Source: Lentibacter algarum (GTDB taxonomy: Bacteria > Pseudomonadota > Alphaproteobacteria > Rhodobacterales > Rhodobacteraceae). Taken from it: a stretch of 64,000 bases of DNA. Location: assembly GCF_040580765.1 (NCBI RefSeq), contig NZ_CP158687.1, positions 1,116,001 to 1,180,000 on the forward strand, written 5' to 3'. Of the stretch, positions 1 to 8,801 are shown in pieces. The position numbers and the translations under genes were made by a program. Numbering within the stretch: position 1 is the stretch's first letter; each line of letters begins with the position of its first letter. Below the pieces are notes generated by a model that saw only the letters and a program-made list of their open reading frames with translations, searched no databases and was not told the DNA's origin.

Positions 1-1
1 G

Positions 2-1540
2 ATGGATGGCCAAGACCTGAACCCATTGCTGCAAGACGTTGGCTTGGCGATGCATCCTCCGCTTTTGTATATTGGATATGTCGGCTTTTCGATCGTATTT
101 GCGTTTGCTGTGGCCGCACTGATTGAAGGAAGGGTTGACGCCGCTTGGGCAAGGTGGGTGCGCCCCTGGACGCTTGCAGCGTGGATGAGTTTGACCGCAG
201 GCATCGCGCTGGGTTCTTGGTGGGCTTATTATGAACTTGGCTGGGGTGGCTGGTGGTTCTGGGATCCGGTCGAAAACGTGAGCTTCATGCCGTGGCTCAT
301 GGGAACGGCGCTTCTGCATTCTGCAATCGTTACAGAAAAAAGAGGTGCGTTCAAAAGTTGGACAATTCTGCTCGCAATTTTGACCTTCTCGTTATCGCTT
401 CTGGGAACGTTTATTGTTAGATCAGGCTTGCTGACTTCTGTTCATGCATTTGCCGTCGATCCGGAGCGCGGGATGTATATTTTGGGCTTGCTCGCAGTTT
501 CTATCGGTGGCTCGCTTGCGCTGTTCGCTTGGCGCGCTCCGATGTTGGAGGCGGGGGGATTGTTCAAACCGATCAGCCGCGAAGCGGGTTTATTGGTCAA
601 CAACCTAATTCTTGCGACAGCAACCGGTGTGGTATTGTTAGGTACACTTTATCCCCTTTTCTACGAGGCTTTGACGGGCGGAGAGAAACTGTCCGTCGGG
701 CCACCCTTCTTCAATTCTGCATTCATACCGTTGATGTTGCCCTTGGTTTTCGTAATGGGACTTGGGCCATATCTTTCGTGGAAGCGCGCAGACTTAGCGG
801 GCGTCCTCCAGCGCCTGCGGTTTGTCGCGGTTCTATCAGTGCTAGCAACGTTGGCCGTTTGGTTTTTGACCGAAGGTGGTCCTGTTCTTGGTTATCTTTC
901 AGTATTGCTTGCGATATGGCTTTTCGCCGCAACAGTCCGGGAATGGGCGATGCGTGTTCGATTGTTCGAAGTCCCGTTTCCAGAGTCACGCCGACGCATT
1001 CGTAACCTGCCGCGTTCCTCGCACGGAATGTCCATGGCGCATGCTGGCTTGGCCGTTGCTATGTTCGGTTTCATTGGGTCGAGTGTTTGGAAAACAGAAG
1101 AGGTTGTTTTTGTTAAGCCAGGAAGTGAAATTTCTATTTCTGGTTTCGACGTTACTTTTGAAGGTGTCGAACGCGCGCGGGGCCCCAACTACTTTGCAGA
1201 CCGTGGCAGTTTGACAGTCCGGCGCGACGACAAGTTTATCACGCAACTTTATCCTGAACGGCGCACATACCCTGTTGCGCAAAGTTCGACGACAGAAAGT
1301 GATATTCGCACAACATTTGCGGGTGATCTCTATACATCTATCGCAAACCCCGCATCCGAAGAAGCGGGAGCAGAAGGGGCGTGGACACTTCGCATTCTCT
1401 ACGAACCATTGGTAGTGTTCATCTGGATAGGCACAACGATGCTGGTTCTGGGAGGCGGGTTGTCGCTTTCTGATCGCCGCCTACGCATTGGGGCTCCACG
1501 GCGCAAAGCACCAGAACCAATAATCTCCCCGGCGGAATAA
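2..1540 (+). CDS. ccmF: Cytochrome c heme lyase subunit CcmF (5' end outside window)
   Basis: This is the C-terminal 512 residues of a multi-pass membrane protein of the CcmF/NrfE family, which moves heme from CcmE to apocytochrome c at the periplasmic face together with CcmH and CcmI. The tryptophan-rich heme-handling motif WGGWWFWDPVEN lies near residue 80 of the visible part, and many hydrophobic segments follow. The family is usually about 650 residues, so roughly 140 residues lie upstream of base 1, and the first visible Met is probably internal. It ends 1 bp before the next gene, within a ccmF-G-H-I operon. Base composition is visibly more AT-rich than the genes beyond 33.7 kb. Confidence 0.95.
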   Translation: MDGQDLNPLLQDVGLAMHPPLLYIGYVGFSIVFAFAVAALIEGRVDAAWARWVRPWTLAAWMSLTAGIALGSWWAYYELGWGGWWFWDPVENVSFMPWLMGTALLHSAIVTEKRGAFKSWTILLAILTFSLSLLGTFIVRSGLLTSVHAFAVDPERGMYILGLLAVSIGGSLALFAWRAPMLEAGGLFKPISREAGLLVNNLILATATGVVLLGTLYPLFYEALTGGEKLSVGPPFFNSAFIPLMLPLVFVMGLGPYLSWKRADLAGVLQRLRFVAVLSVLATLAVWFLTEGGPVLGYLSVLLAIWLFAATVREWAMRVRLFEVPFPESRRRIRNLPRSSHGMSMAHAGLAVAMFGFIGSSVWKTEEVVFVKPGSEISISGFDVTFEGVERARGPNYFADRGSLTVRRDDKFITQLYPERRTYPVAQSSTTESDIRTTFAGDLYTSIANPASEEAGAEGAWTLRILYEPLVVFIWIGTTMLVLGGGLSLSDRRLRIGAPRRKAPEPIISPAE

Positions 1541-1541
1541 T

Positions 1542-2108
1542 ATGAAACGTGCATTTGCAATTGTCCCACTTCTCGTTGCGGGTATTTTTGGTGGCTTCTT
1601 TTTGTGGGGCCTCAATCCTGAACGTGATCCTAACGGTATTCCTTCCGTTTTGATTTCCCAGCCTGTCCCTAAATTCAAGTTGGAGCCTGTTGAGGGACTT
1701 GAAACTTTGGGACTTTCAAAGGCGGATTTGACTGACAATTCTGGACCAGTCATCGTGAATGTCTTCGCATCGTGGTGTGTACCATGCCGCGCAGAGCACG
1801 AAGTTCTGACGAAACTGGTGGAACGTGATGGTCAACGGCTTTTTGGGATCAACTACAAGGACAAGCCCAAAGACGCTGTTCGTTGGCTCGAACAGCTTGG
1901 CAATCCATATGAGCGGATTGGCTCGGATATCACAGGTCGCGCAGGCATTGAATGGGGGATCTCGGGGGTTCCAGAAACGTTTATTGTCGGATCGGATGGG
2001 ACTGTACTTTATCGCTATGTTGGCCCTGTTGTAGGCGAAGCCGCTATCGCGAAATTCAGGGCAGCTCTCGTTCAAGCAGGGACGCTAAAAGGGGCTTCAG
2101 GCGAATGA
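1542..2108 (+). CDS. ccmG: Thiol:disulfide interchange protein DsbE/CcmG
   Basis: A membrane-anchored periplasmic thioredoxin that keeps the CXXCH heme-binding cysteines of apocytochromes reduced for heme attachment. An N-terminal hydrophobic anchor (about residues 5-22) precedes a thioredoxin fold with the active site WCVPC (Cys79 and Cys82). The cis-proline region GVPETF lies in the second half. Length (188 aa) is normal for the family. It starts 1 bp after ccmF and its stop overlaps the start of ccmH in an ATGA, so the genes look translationally coupled. Confidence 0.95.
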   Translation: MKRAFAIVPLLVAGIFGGFFLWGLNPERDPNGIPSVLISQPVPKFKLEPVEGLETLGLSKADLTDNSGPVIVNVFASWCVPCRAEHEVLTKLVERDGQRLFGINYKDKPKDAVRWLEQLGNPYERIGSDITGRAGIEWGISGVPETFIVGSDGTVLYRYVGPVVGEAAIAKFRAALVQAGTLKGASGE

Positions 2109-2575
2109 GATATCTGATTGTAGTGTTCTTCTTGATCGCCCCATTTTTGGCGCAGGCAGTCGAGCCAGATGAAATCTTGCAAGACTCCGCATTGGAATTG
2201 CGTGCACGAGAAATTTCAAGGGATCTTCGCTGCGTTGTTTGTCAGAACGAAGATATTGATAGCTCAAACGCGGGTGTCGCACGTGATCTTCGCATTATTG
2301 TTCGCGAAAAACTTGTCGCAGGCGACTCGGATCAAGATGTTCTTGATTATGTGCAGGCAAAATATGGCGACTATGTCTTGATGAGTCCCCCTTTGAACAC
2401 GCGAACGTTAGCACTCTGGTTTGCCCCTCCGATCTTGGCGTTTATTGCGTTTATTGTTGGGTTTTTCGTCCTAAGGGGCGCCGGACGTTCGCGTGCTACC
2501 AACGATCTTAGCGAAGAAGATGAAGCCGAAGTCTCGCGCTTTATCGAGGCACACAAGTCAGAGGATCAATCATGA
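2105..2575 (+). CDS. ccmH: Cytochrome c-type biogenesis protein CcmH/CycL
   Basis: This 156-aa protein has a signal peptide (MRYLIVVFFLIAPFLAQAVE), the CcmH motif RCVVCQNEDI and one C-terminal transmembrane helix. CcmH is the periplasmic thiol oxidoreductase that works with CcmG to reduce apocytochrome c and forms part of the CcmFHI heme ligation complex. I chose the ATG overlapping the ccmG stop because it begins directly with a signal peptide. The open frame extends further upstream, but that part only shadows ccmG. It overlaps ccmI by an ATGA. Confidence 0.94.
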   Translation: MRYLIVVFFLIAPFLAQAVEPDEILQDSALELRAREISRDLRCVVCQNEDIDSSNAGVARDLRIIVREKLVAGDSDQDVLDYVQAKYGDYVLMSPPLNTRTLALWFAPPILAFIAFIVGFFVLRGAGRSRATNDLSEEDEAEVSRFIEAHKSEDQS

Positions 2576-3735
2576 TTTGGGCTTTTTTCATCCTGCTCGG
2601 GTTAGCAGCGGTTATTTTGATGAGCATGCCACTTTTGCGTTACAAAGGATCGATGGTGACGTCGTCCCAAGCAACGCCAGCCATTCTTCTGGATCAACTG
2701 GGTGAAATTGCGCGTGATCTTGAGCGCGGAATTATTTCGGAGGCAGAAGCAAAGGCGGCTGAGCGTGAAATAAAGCGACGGATCTTGCAGGAGTCCCGTA
2801 GAGCGAAAGTGGCTTCGTCTCGCACGACTAAAGAAGGTCGCAAAACACTCCTTTTCAGTATTGTCTTGGTCCCGACCTTGGCGATCGGATACTACGCTTA
2901 TATGGGGTCACCTGAAATTTCAGGAATTGCCTATGCTGAACGTACTGCGGAAAGAGAAGAAGCGGCGAAGATTGATGAACTCGCCACTAAACTCTTTAAC
3001 CAGCTGTCAAATGACTCCAAAGGCGGACAATCAGAGGGTTGGATGCTCTTGGGAGAGACCTATTCGAAAATGGGTCAGTATGAAGCAGCCGCCAATGCCT
3101 TCGCGATTGTATCAAAGCGTCCAGAAGCAAGTTCAGGCGTATTTTCGATGCTCGGAGAAGTATTGATCTTTGCTGAGCAAGGTATTGTTACTCCGCCAGC
3201 TGAAGCCGCAATTGACAAAGCGCTTGCTTTGGATCCGAACAACCCCGCAGGAATTTATTACAAAGCGGTATCGTTGTCTCAATCAGGAGCGTCTGAGCAA
3301 GCCTATGATTTGCTGGTTTCGACGCTGAACAATTTGGACGGCTTCTATCCTTGGATGGAAACATTTGTGATTGAGGCAAATAGGATTGGCAGCGAAATTA
3401 ATAAGGCTCGGATCTCTCTCGCGAGTTTTGCACCGATGATGTCTGCTCCGGGTCCAACAGGTGAAGATATTGCGAATGCTGAAAGCATGACAGATGAGGA
3501 TCGTCAGGCGTTTATCCGATCAATGGTCGAGCGTTTGGCAACGCGCCTTGAAGTCGAGCCAGAGGATTTGGATGGCTGGATGCGACTTGGGAACGCTTAC
3601 ACGGTCTTGGGCGAGACTGATTTGGCTGTTAGCGCGCTTGAGCAGGCGCAAAAGCTGTTGGCCAATGCGCCTACTGATGATCCGCGCCTACAAGGTGTGA
3701 AGAGAGCGCTGGAAGACCTAAAAACTAAATTTTAG
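2572..3735 (+). CDS. ccmI: Cytochrome c biogenesis protein CcmI (TPR)
   Basis: A 387-aa protein with an N-terminal transmembrane helix, a cytoplasmic stretch rich in charged residues, a second membrane segment near residues 95-110, and a periplasmic region with TPR-like repeats (for example GWMLLGETYSKMGQYEAAANA and the C-terminal GWMRLGNAYTVLGETDLA). CcmI is the apocytochrome chaperone of the heme-ligation complex. It is the last gene of the ccm operon, and its stop overlaps the stop of the convergent small lipoprotein gene by 4 bp. The order ccmF-G-H-I resembles the long gammaproteobacterial-style ccm operon rather than the split arrangement I associate with Rhodobacterales. Confidence 0.92.
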   Translation: MIWAFFILLGLAAVILMSMPLLRYKGSMVTSSQATPAILLDQLGEIARDLERGIISEAEAKAAEREIKRRILQESRRAKVASSRTTKEGRKTLLFSIVLVPTLAIGYYAYMGSPEISGIAYAERTAEREEAAKIDELATKLFNQLSNDSKGGQSEGWMLLGETYSKMGQYEAAANAFAIVSKRPEASSGVFSMLGEVLIFAEQGIVTPPAEAAIDKALALDPNNPAGIYYKAVSLSQSGASEQAYDLLVSTLNNLDGFYPWMETFVIEANRIGSEINKARISLASFAPMMSAPGPTGEDIANAESMTDEDRQAFIRSMVERLATRLEVEPEDLDGWMRLGNAYTVLGETDLAVSALEQAQKLLANAPTDDPRLQGVKRALEDLKTKF

Positions 3736-3962
3736 ATTGAATTACCGAATGCAAAACCGGTTCGCCCGTCATCACATTCGATTTTTTGAAGCGTGCTGTC
3801 TGGGTAATCTACAAGGCGGCACCCATTTGGCATTGTCTTGGATTGACTGGAAATGTGTGTGCCTAGCGCAGATTTAAAACTGCAAAACTTGCTACTTTCA
3901 GCGCAGCCCGCAGTGGTCAAAAGCACAGTGCCTAGCATGGCTAGTCTTGGTTTAGACGTCAC
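3732..3962 (-). CDS. Small putative lipoprotein, unknown function
   Basis: A 76-aa product with a short lipoprotein signal ending in the lipobox-like LLTTAGC, followed by a small cysteine-containing domain. I start it at a GTG lying 1 bp after the stop of the upstream membrane-protein gene, because that start places the signal sequence at the N-terminus. The longer open frame reads through the neighbour. I do not recognise a family. Its place downstream of a small membrane protein beside a copper cluster suggests an envelope role, but that is inference. Confidence 0.6.
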   Translation of the reverse strand: MTSKPRLAMLGTVLLTTAGCAESSKFCSFKSALGTHISSQSKTMPNGCRLVDYPDSTLQKIECDDGRTGFAFGNSI

Positions 3963-3963
3963 C

Positions 3964-4263
3964 TTAGCGCGCAATTTCTGACACTTGCACTTGATCGAAA
4001 CCCGTTTCAGCAGCTTTTGCAGAAGCGGTTTTGTCTTTGCTTCCATGGCAAGATTTGTCCATCATTTTGAACATAACCACGTGAATCCCGACGCATAGGG
4101 CAATAGGAACAAAGAGGCCCAAGTTCGCCCAAAGCCCCACGATGCTTCCACCTGCCAAAAAGAAAAGCGCAATCGGCAGCAGCATAACTGTGCAGCAAAT
4201 TACCATTCCATAGTGCATCAGCTTTGAGGGCGCAGTTGGTTTGGGATTACTTGATTTTGACAT
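3964..4263 (-). CDS. Small integral membrane protein, DUF2933-like
   Basis: A 99-aa protein with two hydrophobic segments (about residues 18-37 and 42-64) followed by a tail with potential metal ligands (HVVMFKMMDKSCHG). It resembles the small DUF2933-type membrane proteins often found beside copper genes, though I base this on appearance only. It is divergent from the L,D-transpeptidase gene and followed at 1 bp by the small lipoprotein gene, so the two probably form a bicistronic unit. Confidence 0.7.
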   Translation of the reverse strand: MSKSSNPKPTAPSKLMHYGMVICCTVMLLPIALFFLAGGSIVGLWANLGLFVPIALCVGIHVVMFKMMDKSCHGSKDKTASAKAAETGFDQVQVSEIAR

Positions 4264-4413
4264 TGGAATCTCGTCTTTTTCGCGGGGACTTCTCTCTTAT
4301 CACACTATCAGCGATCCAAAGGTCAAGATTACATTTTGGTAAATATTGTTACTGGATTCATTTGTCATAGTAGTGTCCAAAAGTCCTGTGACTTTTTGCG
4401 AGGATCCCAGGCC

Positions 4414-5079
4414 ATGTTGACCAGACGCCATTTTGTTATTTCGACGGGTGCGCTGTTCTCCGCACCCTTACCCACCAGTCTTTTGGCGGCCCCCACATCT
4501 GATAAATCGATGTGGGATATCTGGGATGCGCAGGTGACGCCACCCAATTACGATGCTGCCACATCAAACCCATGGGGTCTGCATCGGCGCTTTTTGCCAC
4601 AGCGCGTGGAAGCGAACACAGGACTCGTTCCGGGAGATATCCATGTCGATGCGGTTGCAAGATATCTTTATCATATTGGGACTGATGGTACCGCTATGCG
4701 CTATGGCGTAGCGATTGCACGTGGCAATCTTTATGAGCCGGGCACCTATGACATCCGCTGGAAGACAAAATGGCCAACTTGGACGCCGACAGCGGCGATG
4801 GTTGAACGCGATCCAAATCTCTATGGCAATCTTGCCGAAGGCGTGGACGCGGGTCCAAAAAATCCATTGGGGTCTCGGGCTCTCTATTTATTTGTAGGCA
4901 ATCGCGATACGTACCTTCGCATTCACGGTTCCCCAAACCCAGAGTCGATCGGTGGTCGTGCAAGTTCGGGATGTGTACGCATGGTGATGGCGCATATTAA
5001 TGGTCTTTATGAACACGTAAATGCAGGATCCACTGCATTTCTCTACGCTGCGGAAAAGGGCGTTACCGCTCAAAGCTAA
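4414..5079 (+). CDS. L,D-transpeptidase (YkuD), Tat-exported, paralogue 1
   Basis: A 221-aa YkuD-fold enzyme. It begins with a twin-arginine signal (TRRHFVISTGALF, cleavage probably after LLAA) and carries the catalytic signature IHGSP...SSGCVRM near residues 170-190. Such enzymes form 3-3 peptidoglycan cross-links or attach proteins to peptidoglycan and are inhibited by copper. I moved the start from the longest frame to the ATG at 4414 because it puts the RR motif at the N-terminus behind an AGGA-type ribosome site. It is one of three related copies in this cluster (see 8072 and 8802). Confidence 0.9.
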   Translation: MLTRRHFVISTGALFSAPLPTSLLAAPTSDKSMWDIWDAQVTPPNYDAATSNPWGLHRRFLPQRVEANTGLVPGDIHVDAVARYLYHIGTDGTAMRYGVAIARGNLYEPGTYDIRWKTKWPTWTPTAAMVERDPNLYGNLAEGVDAGPKNPLGSRALYLFVGNRDTYLRIHGSPNPESIGGRASSGCVRMVMAHINGLYEHVNAGSTAFLYAAEKGVTAQS

Positions 5080-5115
5080 TGTTGGGCTAAGGTACGGTTT
5101 TTGGAGTTTGAAGCT

Positions 5116-5775
5116 CTACTGTGCTCCTTCAAACAGCAGGCGCGCGGCATTTGAAAGGAACGTCACAGCTAGCAATGTCGAAGCGCAAGTGCTTATCGAT
5201 AGCGCATGGGCACGCCATTTTTGTGCACTTTTGCGCGGGGCAAGCACGGCAATGTACAATGCGTAGGAACCCACCAAAGTACCATACAAATATACACTAG
5301 AGATGTTTTCAAATGCATAGGCGCGCTGAAGCGTTGGTCCGACAACTTGAAGAGCGGTTAAGCGATCTCCGCCGAAAGAACCGAACAGATCTGCGGATAT
5401 GACGTAAACCAAGGCATGCAGAGCGATAAACAAGATAGCGCGAATGCATCCGTCCAAAAATAGATAGCAAACAGGGTGTTGTCTAAGGCGCGTTTGAAGC
5501 GCTTTAGCCGAGAAAAACCCTATGTAGTTGATCACGAAAACGACGAGAACACCGTTCGATAGAACTTGGCGATTAAAACGGATGAACGCCGTGGCATTTG
5601 TCGCCAATATGGTAAGAAAGCCTGACGAGAGCAGAATGAAAATCAATAGAAGTGGAAGAATACTGAAACAGCTAAGCAGTAAGATGTTCCTAAAGAACCG
5701 TGAAAACGGAATTTCTGGATTAAAGTGACTTTCGAGTCCTTGTGCGCAGAGATATTGAAACTTTGATAAGTTCAT
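5116..5775 (-). CDS. Polytopic membrane protein, unknown function
   Basis: A 219-aa protein with about five hydrophobic segments (near residues 29-52, 70-86, 108-128, 165-182 and 193-212) and no enzymatic motif I can recognise. It is divergent from the response regulator gene, with about 135 bp between them, and convergent with the first L,D-transpeptidase. A membrane role linked to the copper and redox cluster is only suggested by position. Confidence 0.75.
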   Translation of the reverse strand: MNLSKFQYLCAQGLESHFNPEIPFSRFFRNILLLSCFSILPLLLIFILLSSGFLTILATNATAFIRFNRQVLSNGVLVVFVINYIGFFSAKALQTRLRQHPVCYLFLDGCIRAILFIALHALVYVISADLFGSFGGDRLTALQVVGPTLQRAYAFENISSVYLYGTLVGSYALYIAVLAPRKSAQKWRAHALSISTCASTLLAVTFLSNAARLLFEGAQ

Positions 5776-5911
5776 TTCAGGTTCCCTTTTTCGGTCTTTA
5801 TACCTTAAAAGCTCTACGCAGATTTATCGAGCAAAGTTCAGAGTGTTGTCTGTTACATTTGGCTACAAACGTGGGATGGGACTTTTTGCCTACGTCTAGT
5901 AGTAAGTAAAA

Positions 5912-6631
5912 ATGACTGAAATGCCCCATATCTTGGTCGTCGATGACCACCCAGAAATTCGAAAGTCCGTTTCTAGCTTTCTGGAGCGGAACGGGATGAA
6001 AACGTCGAGCGCTGAAAATGCTGCTGATATGGATGCAAAACTTGCGCGGTCGCAGTTTGACTTGATTGTTTTGGATATAATGATGCCCGGTGAAGACGGC
6101 CTTAGCGCGTGCAAACGTCTAAGCCGAGAAAGCAACACACCGATCTTAATGCTCACAGCTCTTGGGGACGCCGACGATCGTATCTCAGGGCTTGATTCAG
6201 GGGCGGACGACTACCTCGCAAAGCCTTTCAATCCACGAGAATTGGTCGCGCGGATAAATGCAATTCTGCGCCGAACGCAGAAACTGCCTCAGATAGAAGC
6301 ATTAGCGGGCAAAACGGTCCGATTTGCGCATCTTGAATTAGATTATGATGGACGTAATCTTAAAGACGCAGATGGGCGGAGAACTCAACTAACCTATGGG
6401 GAATTGAAGCTGTTATCGCTTTTACTTGAACGTCCTAGAATGGTGCTAAGCCGTGATGAGCTTTTGGAAATGAGCACTGGACGTACAGCGGGCCCTCTAG
6501 ATCGAACAATTGACAATCAAATAAGTAGATTGCGGCGCAAGATCGAGCAAGACGTTCTCCGGCCGAGTATCATCGCAACCGTGCGTCATGGCGGTTACAG
6601 TTTATCCTGCGATGTTGAGGTGCTATCTTGA
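5912..6631 (+). CDS. OmpR-family response regulator
   Basis: A 239-aa regulator with an N-terminal receiver domain (acidic pocket DDHPEIR, phosphoacceptor Asp55 in LDIMMPGEDG, conserved Lys in AKPFNPREL) and a C-terminal winged helix ending in VRHGGYSLSCDVE. It overlaps the next gene, a histidine kinase, by a TTGA. The pair is probably the local sensor for copper or periplasmic redox stress (CopR/CusR-like), inferred from the genes around it. The spacing to the divergent membrane protein leaves room for a shared regulatory region. Confidence 0.93.
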   Translation: MTEMPHILVVDDHPEIRKSVSSFLERNGMKTSSAENAADMDAKLARSQFDLIVLDIMMPGEDGLSACKRLSRESNTPILMLTALGDADDRISGLDSGADDYLAKPFNPRELVARINAILRRTQKLPQIEALAGKTVRFAHLELDYDGRNLKDADGRRTQLTYGELKLLSLLLERPRMVLSRDELLEMSTGRTAGPLDRTIDNQISRLRRKIEQDVLRPSIIATVRHGGYSLSCDVEVLS

Positions 6632-7995
6632 AGGCACTTGGTTGGCGATTGCAAACACAGATCGGGCTTTTGCTACTTGGCGTATTAGTTGTGGCTCAAG
6701 CGCTAAGCCTTTGGTTGTTTGTGGATGAGCGGGCATTGGCAATCCAAGCGGCAATAGGGGCAGAGGCAGCCGGGCGCGCCGCCAATGTCGCACTTTTAGT
6801 TGAAGATGTTTCACCTGACATACAGAGACAAATCATCCAAGCAGCCACATCTCCGCTTGTTAGTTTCGAACTGTCCGATGAACCTAAAGTCCTGCATGAG
6901 CATCCTAGCGAGGGGGCTGCTGTTAAGGCGCGCATCAGGGCGTTGATGGGGGAGTTGTATAGCCGCGATATACGCGTTGAGGTGCATGAAATTGAACAGG
7001 GACTGTTACCTCTGCCAAACCTTTCACATGAAATGGCCGAAATCCATACCGAAATGATGCAGGGCAGCTTGGCAGCGATCGAGATGGAAATATCAATCGC
7101 ATTGGCAGGTGGAACCTGGCTCAATGTTGCCACCCGATTTGAACGACCGCCTCTTCAGTGGTCACGAGCCTCAAATATGACTTTTGGCATCACAGCTGCT
7201 TTTCTACTCATAACCAGCTTTTGGTTCCTTCTTACGCGCTTGACCGGCCCATTGAATACACTGGCACAGGCATCAGAGCGGTTTGGTCGGGGAGAGAGAG
7301 AAGCGCCCTTACGGATTGTCGGACCGAAAGAAGTTCGCGATCTGACAATCGCCTTCAACACAATGCAATATCGCCTCACGCGGTTTGTATCTGATCGCAC
7401 ACAAATGCTGGCGGCGCTCGCGCATGATTTGCGTTCTCCGTTAACAGCAATACGGGTACGTTCTGAAATGGTTGAAGACGCTGAAACCCGTGCGTCCCTC
7501 ATAAGCTCGGGCGAAGAAATGCAGCAAATGGTTGAAGCGACATTGGACTTCGCCAAAGGAGTTGGTCAGCATGAAGAGATTCAACCGATTGACCTGAAAG
7601 AAATACTGACCGGGATTAAGGCAGATGATTATTATCTAACCAACGATCAATCACTTGTGTTGCCGGTGAAGCCGAGCGCAATTCGACGTGCGTTTCGCAA
7701 TTTAATCGAGAACGCTATTCGGTACGGAAGCGAAGCACATGTTTCATGGAAAATAGTTGATTGCTATGTTGAAATTTACATTGATGATAAAGGGCAAGGC
7801 ATTCCTGAAGCGGACCTTGAAGCGGTGTTTAGCCCCTACGTTCGGCTCGAAACATCGCGCTCGCTTGATACGGGTGGGCATGGGTTGGGTCTGTCAATCG
7901 CGCGGAGCATAGTTTTAGAACATGGCGGAACGATAAGCTTATTCAACCGCCTAGAAGGCGGTTTGCGTGCGCACGTAAGGTTGCCACTAGACTGA
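6628..7995 (+). CDS. Sensor histidine kinase
   Basis: A 455-aa membrane kinase starting at a TTG that overlaps the stop of the response regulator. It has a first transmembrane helix (residues about 10-33), a periplasmic sensor domain, a second helix near residues 185-205 (FGITAAFLLITSFWFLLT), HAMP, an H-box AHDLRSPLTAIR with His266, an N-box (NLIENAIRYG), and G-boxes DDKGQGIPE and GHGLGLSIA. All catalytic blocks are present. It likely senses an envelope signal and phosphorylates the upstream regulator. The ligand cannot be told from sequence. Confidence 0.92.
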   Translation: MKALGWRLQTQIGLLLLGVLVVAQALSLWLFVDERALAIQAAIGAEAAGRAANVALLVEDVSPDIQRQIIQAATSPLVSFELSDEPKVLHEHPSEGAAVKARIRALMGELYSRDIRVEVHEIEQGLLPLPNLSHEMAEIHTEMMQGSLAAIEMEISIALAGGTWLNVATRFERPPLQWSRASNMTFGITAAFLLITSFWFLLTRLTGPLNTLAQASERFGRGEREAPLRIVGPKEVRDLTIAFNTMQYRLTRFVSDRTQMLAALAHDLRSPLTAIRVRSEMVEDAETRASLISSGEEMQQMVEATLDFAKGVGQHEEIQPIDLKEILTGIKADDYYLTNDQSLVLPVKPSAIRRAFRNLIENAIRYGSEAHVSWKIVDCYVEIYIDDKGQGIPEADLEAVFSPYVRLETSRSLDTGGHGLGLSIARSIVLEHGGTISLFNRLEGGLRAHVRLPLD

Positions 7996-8071
7996 TTGCG
8001 TTAGCCTTAAAAAAATTGGCCTAGTATAGGAGGAGATATGTAATGGGTAATAGAAATTTAGGACAGCAGAT

Positions 8072-8655
8072 ATGAACAGACGTCAATTTGTAGCAGCCTC
8101 GACAGCCTTTGTTGCGACTGTAAATCAAGCAGATGCACATAGTACAAAAACGCATGATGGGTGGGTTAAGACGCCGAACTTACCACCCGAATTTTTGCCT
8201 AAAGTGGTTGATCTACCGGGTGGTTTCGCACCGGGAGAAATACACGTCGACCCTAGCCAGTTCGCACTATTTTGGACGCTGCCAGAGGGGCGTGCTTTGC
8301 GCTATATTGTTGGAATAGGACGAAAGGGCTTGTATGAGGCGGGTGAGTTTTATGTCGCAGCAAAACGTGAATGGCCACGTTGGACCCCTACGCCATCGAT
8401 GATCAAACGCAATCCAAAGAAATATAAGAAGTTTGCGAAGGGCGTACCCGGTGGCTTGAAGAACCCCGGGCACTTTATTTGTATCAACCGGGCCGTGGCG
8501 ATACCTATTTGCGGATCCATGGCACACCAAATCCCGACACTATTGGACAGCGCGTTTCGAATGGGTGCGCGCGGTTAACCAATGATCAGATCATAGATTT
8601 TTATGAGAAAGTGCCGCTTCAGACACGCGTAGTTTTGAACCCAATTGTAACTTGA
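8072..8655 (+). pseudogene. L,D-transpeptidase paralogue 2, frameshifted
   Basis: The first 132 codons encode a Tat-signal YkuD protein (NRRQFVAAS start, then GEIHVD and WPRWTPTPSMI as in paralogues 1 and 3). After codons for KNP at about 8467 the frame breaks. Reading resumes in another frame at 8467-8655 with RALYLYQ, the catalytic IHGTPNPDTIG and SNGCAR, and a TGA at 8653. Comparison with the paralogues (KNPLGSRALYL) indicates loss of about 10 bases removing the LG(S/A) codons. The in-frame product stops at 8578 without the catalytic cysteine. Either the gene is dead or the assembly has a local error. Confidence 0.85.
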
Positions 8656-8801
8656 AGATTAAAGTGGGTAGCCACGTCGATCAGATGCAGGGCTACAATT
8701 CATTACATTTGAAATCTGGCAAAGGCCGTTCAAAACCGCGAAATAAGATGAGGAGAAAAGCAGTAAGAGTCAGTTAAAGGCTCAAACCGAAAGGCAAAAG
8801 T

